In this document: positions 7,671 to 11,459 of the stretch, piece by piece
Layout of the letters: each line of letters starts with the position of its first letter
Numbering within the stretch: position 1 is the stretch's first letter
Source: Alistipes sp.
GTDB taxonomy: Bacteria > Bacteroidota > Bacteroidia > Bacteroidales > Rikenellaceae
NCBI GenBank assembly: GCA_017559615.1
Contig: JAFYRB010000097.1
Span: forward strand, 1-11,459
DNA length: 11,459 nt
Reading direction: 5' to 3'
The notes under the pieces: model-generated
Told to the model about the DNA's origin: nothing
Database searches by the model: none
The model's input: the letters and a program-made list of their open reading frames with translations, nothing else
Made by a program: the position numbers and the translations under genes

Positions 7671-8636
7671 TTAATTGTCTATCTCTGTGGTCTGCTCGAG
7701 CATAGGATCTGGGAATGCGCTGTCGTTAGCGATGATATCCTCGGTGCGACCATCCCATATCTTATATCGTGATGGCGACACACCCACCCTCTGCTTGAAG
7801 TACTTGCCAAAGAAGCTCTGCGATGCGAAGTTTAGCTTTAGGGCAATCTCGCGGATGCTCAAGCCCGAGTACTTCAACAGACGCTTTGCCTCGTATACCA
7901 CCGCCTCGTCAATCAACTTCGAGGCGTTGCGACCGCTCTTCTTCTTAAGGATTAGCGAGAGGTACTTTGGTGTGATGTTCATCTTCGAGGCGTAGAACTC
8001 CACACTTCGCTCCGTGCTACAATGCTTGCGTAGGAGGTCGAGGAAGGTGTTGAAGAGCTCATCCGTACGGTTGCTCACCGCGCCATTTGTAGGCAGGGTA
8101 TGACGCTGAAGGATACCCATCACGAAGTGGAACATCGCCGCAAACAACGAGCTGATAATCTTCTGGCGATTTGCCGTTGGGGCGTAGTCGCAGAGTACCG
8201 AGCGCATAAGCTTCGAGATATCGTGAATATATGTAGCCTCCTCGGGGCTAATCTGCACGCAAGGCTCATCCAAGAATCCGTGATAAATCGAAATCAAATC
8301 CTGAGTATCGACGTGGATGCTGTTTAGATACTGCTGCGAGTAGGTAATCATATATCCCGACGAGCGTATCGAGGCCTTCACCTGCTCGATTACGGTGTTC
8401 TCGTTGAATATGAAGAGTGTGTTTGGGCGCAACTCGTGGAGCTTGCCATTAATCTTAATACGCGCAGTACCACTTACCGTTACGCCGATGGAGACACCCT
8501 GTATCAATGCTGTAAGGTCGTCGAGTTCGCGGAACATCACCAACGGAGTGATAACCATATCCTCCGAGTAGTAAGATGTCTCGAAACGCGACTTGAGCCT
8601 CTCAATCGAGGTTCGTTTTATTCCATCCTGCTTCAT
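7671..8636 (-). CDS. AraC-family transcriptional regulator
   Basis: A 321-residue cytoplasmic protein. The C-terminal AraC/XylS DNA-binding domain spans about 202-293 and holds two helix-turn-helix units: one around VEFYASKMNITPKYLSLIL (212-230) and one around SIREIALKLNFASQSFFGKYF (260-280), followed by the typical GVSPSRYK. The N-terminal part (about 40-100) has a beta-rich cupin-like sensing region (GVTVSGTARIKINGKLHEL, PNTLFIFNEN). This fits the AraC type with a sensor domain; the ligand is unknown. It lies between the lipid kinase and dsbD on the same strand, and 31 bp before dsbD, so dsbD is an obvious candidate target. No consensus promoter was found in front of it; the upstream gap is filled by the 39-bp repeats. 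Confidence 0.93.
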   Translation of the reverse strand: MKQDGIKRTSIERLKSRFETSYYSEDMVITPLVMFRELDDLTALIQGVSIGVTVSGTARIKINGKLHELRPNTLFIFNENTVIEQVKASIRSSGYMITYSQQYLNSIHVDTQDLISIYHGFLDEPCVQISPEEATYIHDISKLMRSVLCDYAPTANRQKIISSLFAAMFHFVMGILQRHTLPTNGAVSNRTDELFNTFLDLLRKHCSTERSVEFYASKMNITPKYLSLILKKKSGRNASKLIDEAVVYEAKRLLKYSGLSIREIALKLNFASQSFFGKYFKQRVGVSPSRYKIWDGRTEDIIANDSAFPDPMLEQTTEIDN

Positions 8637-8705
8637 CTATCCTGTTATCTAATAGTTTTATTCTGTTTGGGCGCCCTCGCCCTAATAATCCTTATCTTCT
8701 CCTAA
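8637..8705. other. gap between the repeat and araC, no gene
   Basis: A short spacer directly upstream of the araC-family start. I see no consensus promoter in it. A GC-rich GGGCGCCCTCGCCC run on the plus strand is its only striking feature. Confidence 0.5.
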
Positions 8706-8827
8706 TCGAGCATCGTTGCCCCACCCTTTTTGCCTCCCTCTTATTCGAGCATTGTCGCCCCAACCTTTTTGCCTCCCTCTTATTCGAGCATTGTCGCCCC
8801 AATCTTCTTTGCCCCTCTTGTTCGAGC
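8706..8827. repeat. 39-bp tandem repeat, three copies plus a stub
   Basis: Copies start at TCGAG at 8706, 8745 and 8784, and a truncated fourth TCGAGC begins at 8822. The first two are 39 bp and differ at three bases; the third is 38 bp and more diverged. The last copy abuts the stop of the lipid kinase gene. On the minus strand each copy is purine-rich (GAGGGAGGCAAAAAGG) followed by GGGGCGACAATGCTCGA. The array fills most of the gap before araC. Confidence 0.9.
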
Positions 8828-9679
8828 TTATATTCTCACACGTAGCTCCCCCTTGAGGCACTCGATGTGGAGTGGGAAACTTGGCCCTGGCTGTCCATCA
8901 ATGTCGGTCTGCTCCTGAATCTCACATTGTAGCTCCACTTTTGCACTTCGAAGATACCTTACATTGCTATCCTTACCCTCCAAGAGGTAGTGCATCATAC
9001 TCATATAGGTAGTCGCTCTACGCTGATAGTCCAAAACGAGTACATCGAGGAGTCCATCCTCCACACTCGCCTCGGGTGCCAACTTAAATCGCCCTGCGCT
9101 ACGGCCATTGAACACCAATACCATCGCCGCCTCGGTGCGTATCTCCACCTCCTCGGTCTTTACAACCACCGGTATTCGGTGCATCTTCCTTAGGTCGTGC
9201 GCTCCGATGCGCAAGTATGCCAACTTCCCCACCAGGTGCTTCTCCTTGTCGGACGCCTGTTGCGACGTTGTGGTAAGCACTCCAAAGCTCATCACATTCA
9301 CGAAGTAGGTGCCATTTACCACGCCACAGTCTACTCTGCGCTCCACGCCCTGGGCAATCTGTCGTGCGGCATTTAATATCCCTCTCTTAACGCCCAGCGC
9401 CCCTGCAAAGTCATTCGCCGTACCCGCAGCGATAATGCCGAGAGTGATATCCAACCCTCTCTCCTTCATTCTGTTGACAACATAGTTTATGGTGCCATCG
9501 CCACCACATACTACCGCCAACTCCGTATCCTCGTCGCCATCAAACGGATTCTCGTTGAAGTGAATCTCCTTGGCGTGAAGCTCAATATCCTGTTCGCGGA
9601 AAATCTCCACAATCTTTGCTACGTGTCGCGCTACGCGGCCCTTTCCCGCTTGGGGATTATATAGAAGCAACGCCTTCAT
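8828..9679 (-). CDS. diacylglycerol kinase family lipid kinase
   Basis: A 283-residue protein of the DAGK catalytic family (YegS/DgkB type), which phosphorylates a lipid hydroxyl such as that of diacylglycerol with ATP at the inner face of the membrane. The glycine-rich start is NPQAGKG (8-14). The nucleotide-binding core is VCGGDGTINYVVN (57-69) and GIIAAGTANDFAGALG (81-96). The C-terminal half keeps RFKLAPEASVEDGLLDV (197-213) and DIDGQPGP (259-266). Length is typical. The start ATG is 4 bp beyond the apbE stop, indicating tight coupling to apbE. Its exact lipid substrate cannot be told; the phosphatidic acid or sphingoid-type choices are both known in the family. Confidence 0.93.
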   Translation of the reverse strand: MKALLLYNPQAGKGRVARHVAKIVEIFREQDIELHAKEIHFNENPFDGDEDTELAVVCGGDGTINYVVNRMKERGLDITLGIIAAGTANDFAGALGVKRGILNAARQIAQGVERRVDCGVVNGTYFVNVMSFGVLTTTSQQASDKEKHLVGKLAYLRIGAHDLRKMHRIPVVVKTEEVEIRTEAAMVLVFNGRSAGRFKLAPEASVEDGLLDVLVLDYQRRATTYMSMMHYLLEGKDSNVRYLRSAKVELQCEIQEQTDIDGQPGPSFPLHIECLKGELRVRI

Positions 9680-9683
9680 ACGT

Positions 9684-10694
9684 CTACTCTATAAACTCTG
9701 TTGACGCCTCCACACGATAACCATCCCCATCCGCGAAGATGAAGTAGTACCTCCATCCATACTCCGCCTCACACCTCTTTGCAACCTCCAACGCCTCCTC
9801 CGAGCCGAGAGCCATAAACATCGTGGCTGCAGCATCCGCTACGGCACACTCATCCGCTACCACCGTAGCCGAGAGAAGTGAACTTACGACGCTGTATCCC
9901 GTACGTGGGTTGAGTGTGTGTGTTACCTTTTCGCCAGCCTCGGTGATGTAGAACCTACGATAGTTGCCCGATGTTGCCACCGCAGCATCCTCGAGGTAGA
10001 TAATCTTCTCGAAGCTATCCATCGCCATATTACCATCGTATGGTGTCTCTATGCCTATCGACCACAACTGGTTTCGAGGGTTATGACCTTTGCATCGCAC
10101 CTCGCCGCCGATGTTTACCATATACTCCTCTATGGCCAACTCCTCAAGACGCTCCGCAACCATATCCACAACATAGCCCTTCGCAATGGAGTTAAGGTCA
10201 AGTTGGATACGTGCATCACGCTTTGTAAGCCTATCTCCCTCCAACGAGAGCTTCTCATAACCTACAAACTCCAACAACGAGTCGACATTGATATCCTCGC
10301 CCGTAGAGCGCTCACGACCAAATCCCCACGCATCGGTGAGTGGTTTAATCGTAATGTCATACGCACCGCCACTAATCTCCGAGAAGCGACGTGCGAGGTT
10401 GATGTTGTAGGCGATATGCTTATCCACAACCTCCGTCTCGTTGCGATTTATCTGCGAGAGCAACGAGTTGGGGTTGAATATCGACATTGATGCTTTTGCT
10501 TGTGTGTCCACCTCCTCGATAATTGAGGCGATGTCTGTGGGGGATAGGGTGGTGTTGCACTTCACCTGAACAAACGTTCCGAGTGCAGTGCCGTCTACAG
10601 TGATATAGCTACTTCTTGTGCTGCATCCCGTTGCTACTACGAGCAAAGAGGCAATAAAGAAGAAAGTGAAAACTCGGGCTACTCTTACCAACAT
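9684..10694 (-). CDS. apbE: FAD:protein FMN transferase ApbE, lipoprotein
   Basis: Transfers FMN from FAD to Thr or Ser of periplasmic proteins such as NqrC/RnfG subunits. With the start I chose the protein has 336 residues. A type II signal peptide (MLVRVARVFT...) ends in VATGC, with Cys24 as the lipid-bearing residue. Family motifs follow in order: YDITIKPLTDAWGFG (112-126), LDLNSIAKGYVVD (165-177), VNIGGEVRCKG (193-203), VTHTLNPRTGY (257-267) and DECAVADAAATMFMALG (281-297). The frame stays open for 19 more codons upstream to a Met at 10751, but that extension would overlap the consensus promoter and would put charged residues ahead of the signal peptide; the ATG at 10692-10694 is preferred. 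The stop lies 4 bp before the lipid kinase start, so the two are likely co-translated. Confidence 0.93.
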   Translation of the reverse strand: MLVRVARVFTFFFIASLLVVATGCSTRSSYITVDGTALGTFVQVKCNTTLSPTDIASIIEEVDTQAKASMSIFNPNSLLSQINRNETEVVDKHIAYNINLARRFSEISGGAYDITIKPLTDAWGFGRERSTGEDINVDSLLEFVGYEKLSLEGDRLTKRDARIQLDLNSIAKGYVVDMVAERLEELAIEEYMVNIGGEVRCKGHNPRNQLWSIGIETPYDGNMAMDSFEKIIYLEDAAVATSGNYRRFYITEAGEKVTHTLNPRTGYSVVSSLLSATVVADECAVADAAATMFMALGSEEALEVAKRCEAEYGWRYYFIFADGDGYRVEASTEFIE

Positions 10695-10721
10695 AGACTC
10701 TGTTATTAATAATAATCGCGA

Positions 10722-10751
10722 CAAAGATAGGTAAAAAATCACAATTTTCAA
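10722..10751 (-). promoter_or_regulatory. putative Bacteroidetes-type promoter for apbE
   Basis: On the minus strand TTG (10751-10749), a 19-bp spacer, and TATCTTTG (10729-10722). The -7 box ends 27 bp before the chosen apbE ATG at 10694. It is the only consensus promoter seen for apbE, the lipid kinase, araC and dsbD, and it decides the start of apbE by covering the longer reading frame's first codons. Confidence 0.72.
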
Positions 10752-11099
10752 CCCTTGCGCCCTAAAAAATAGAGGTTAGTATGGAAAAATAGAAAAATGC
10801 CACTTTTGTGCGTATAGATAATTTATTTAAGTATGGTTGTATTTATATTTAAAAAAATGAATATAATCTTATATTTTTTGCATAGTATAGTTTTGTTTTG
10901 GTGTGTGGTGATTTTAGTTGTCGGGCGGTAAGGTTTGTTCTGCGAATCTTCGAAAAAATGGCAGACGAGGCAAAGAAATTTTCAACTCGCCGCGCCCTCG
11001 TCTAACCGCTTTTGTGTGTATAATTTACAAATTTGCGGACAAAACTAAAGAAATGTGCTAAAAACTTTGTCGATTACTCCTTTTTCTTTTGAAAAAGAT
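10752..11099. other. AT-rich intergenic region, no gene identified
   Basis: About 350 bp between the apbE and rpsO promoters, with long A/T runs. No protein family or RNA gene is recognisable. The only structure seen is an 8-bp perfect inverted repeat, AGACGAGG (10963-10970) and CCTCGTCT (10996-11003), with 25 bp between. A 15-codon frame (ATG at 10958, stop at 11003-11005) overlaps it but is too short to support as a gene. Confidence 0.5.
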
Positions 11100-11130
11100 T
11101 TTGCCGTTAACGATAAATGTTGTATCTTTG
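11100..11130 (+). promoter_or_regulatory. Bacteroidetes-type promoter for rpsO
   Basis: TTTG (11100-11103), a 19-bp spacer and TATCTTTG (11123-11130) match the Bacteroidetes consensus. Transcription would begin around 11136-11138, giving a leader of about 100 nt before the rpsO ATG at 11237. Confidence 0.82.
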
Positions 11131-11132
11131 CG

Positions 11133-11219
11133 CCACGCTCCGGCAGGATCTAAGGTAAGGATGATCTGTCGTGGAGTGGAACCAGGCATAGCTCCTCGGG
11201 AAAATAGTGGGAGAGTGCC
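11133..11219 (+). ncRNA. structured rpsO leader, candidate S15 autoregulatory element
   Basis: Two hairpins can be drawn by hand. The first spans 11133-11179: CCAC and TCC on the left pair with GGA and GTGG on the right, and inside them GGCAGgATC (11142-11150) pairs with GATCTGTC (11163-11170) around a 12-nt loop. The second spans 11185-11219: GGCA and CTCC pair with GGAG and TGCC. Ribosomal protein S15 represses its own mRNA through leader structures in several bacterial phyla; the role here is inferred from the position and length. The structure is not a family I recognise. Confidence 0.5.
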
Positions 11220-11236
11220 ATAAAACTTAAATCATT

Positions 11237-11459
11237 ATGTATTTGACACCTGAGAAGAAGCAGGAGTTGTTTGGCCAGTACGGCAAGTCTACAACAGACA
11301 CAGGCTCACCCGAGAGCCAGATCGCGTTATTCACTTACCGTATCAACCACCTTACCGAGCACATGAAGAGCAACCGTCACGACTACGGCACACAGCGTTC
11401 GTTGTTGCGCCTCGTAGGTAAGCGTCGTAAGTTGCTTATGTACTTGAAGGAGGTTGATA
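11237..11459 (+). CDS. rpsO: 30S ribosomal protein S15, N-terminal part (cut by window edge)
   Basis: The first 74 residues of about 89 are present. MYLTPEKKQELFGQYG opens it, followed by DTGSPESQIALFTYRINHLTEHMKSNRHDYGTQRSLLRLVGKRRKLLMYLKEVD, the unmistakable S15 sequence with the conserved HMKSNRHDYGTQRSL segment and RRK RNA-contact region. S15 binds the central domain of 16S rRNA early in 30S assembly. The frame is open to the window edge, where the last base is the first of a new codon. It follows a consensus promoter and a structured leader of about 100 nt. Confidence 0.97.
   Translation, partial: MYLTPEKKQELFGQYGKSTTDTGSPESQIALFTYRINHLTEHMKSNRHDYGTQRSLLRLVGKRRKLLMYLKEVD

Noticed and set aside
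8706..8827. CRISPR-like array
   Set aside because: The copies are directly contiguous with no unique spacers between them.
9918..10490. 190-residue open frame on the plus strand opposite apbE
   Set aside because: Antisense to a clear ApbE and without recognisable motifs.
10888..10895. TAGTTTTG as a plus-strand -7 box in the long intergenic region
   Set aside because: The nearest upstream TTTG is only 7 bp away and nothing plausible follows.
10958..11005. 15-codon frame MADEAKKFSTRRALV
   Set aside because: Too short, without a promoter at suitable spacing, and it overlaps an inverted repeat that may explain the base pattern.

Overview
The window looks like a piece of a Bacteroidales chromosome, perhaps near Alistipes/Rikenellaceae. 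The promoters fit the Bacteroidetes form (TTTG or TTG, about 19-22 bp, then TAnnTTTG), ribosome-binding sites are AU-rich rather than strong Shine-Dalgarno, and the proteins read as Bacteroidetes housekeeping types. No mobile element, CRISPR array, tRNA or rRNA was seen.

Left block (1-3756, minus strand): a co-directional cluster transcribed right to left. It holds a membrane-anchored, degenerate M23/LytM-type protein, then dxr (MEP isoprenoid pathway), rseP (site-2 intramembrane protease) and the start of radA (cut by the window edge). Gaps are 5 to 53 bp. A divergent promoter region (3757-3880) separates it from a plus-strand nucleotidyltransferase gene (3881-4789), and the two opposing promoters share a TTTGCAAA palindrome.

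Middle (4790-5710): a clear intrinsic terminator ends the nucleotidyltransferase gene. Next is an orphan 195-residue protein with a DUF1566/Lcl-like C-type-lectin-fold signature. Its last codons are unusually rich in NNY codons, so it is worth testing as a remote diversity-generating-retroelement target, although no reverse transcriptase or template repeat is visible here. A near-perfect bidirectional terminator separates it from the convergent dsbD.

Right block (5711-10694, minus strand): apbE (a lipoprotein FAD:protein FMN transferase), a diacylglycerol-kinase-family lipid kinase, an AraC-family regulator and dsbD (transmembrane thiol-disulfide reductase). The only consensus promoter seen lies before apbE, so the four genes may be read together. 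apbE and dsbD both serve extracytoplasmic redox chemistry. A 39-bp tandem repeat fills the gap between the lipid kinase and araC.

Right end (10695-11459): an AT-rich intergenic region of more than 500 bp, then a consensus promoter, a structured leader of about 100 nt, and the 5' part of rpsO (ribosomal protein S15). The leader is a good candidate for an S15 autoregulatory RNA. Most of the window is ordinary housekeeping sequence; the lectin-fold orphan, the tandem repeat and the rpsO leader are the parts worth a closer look.
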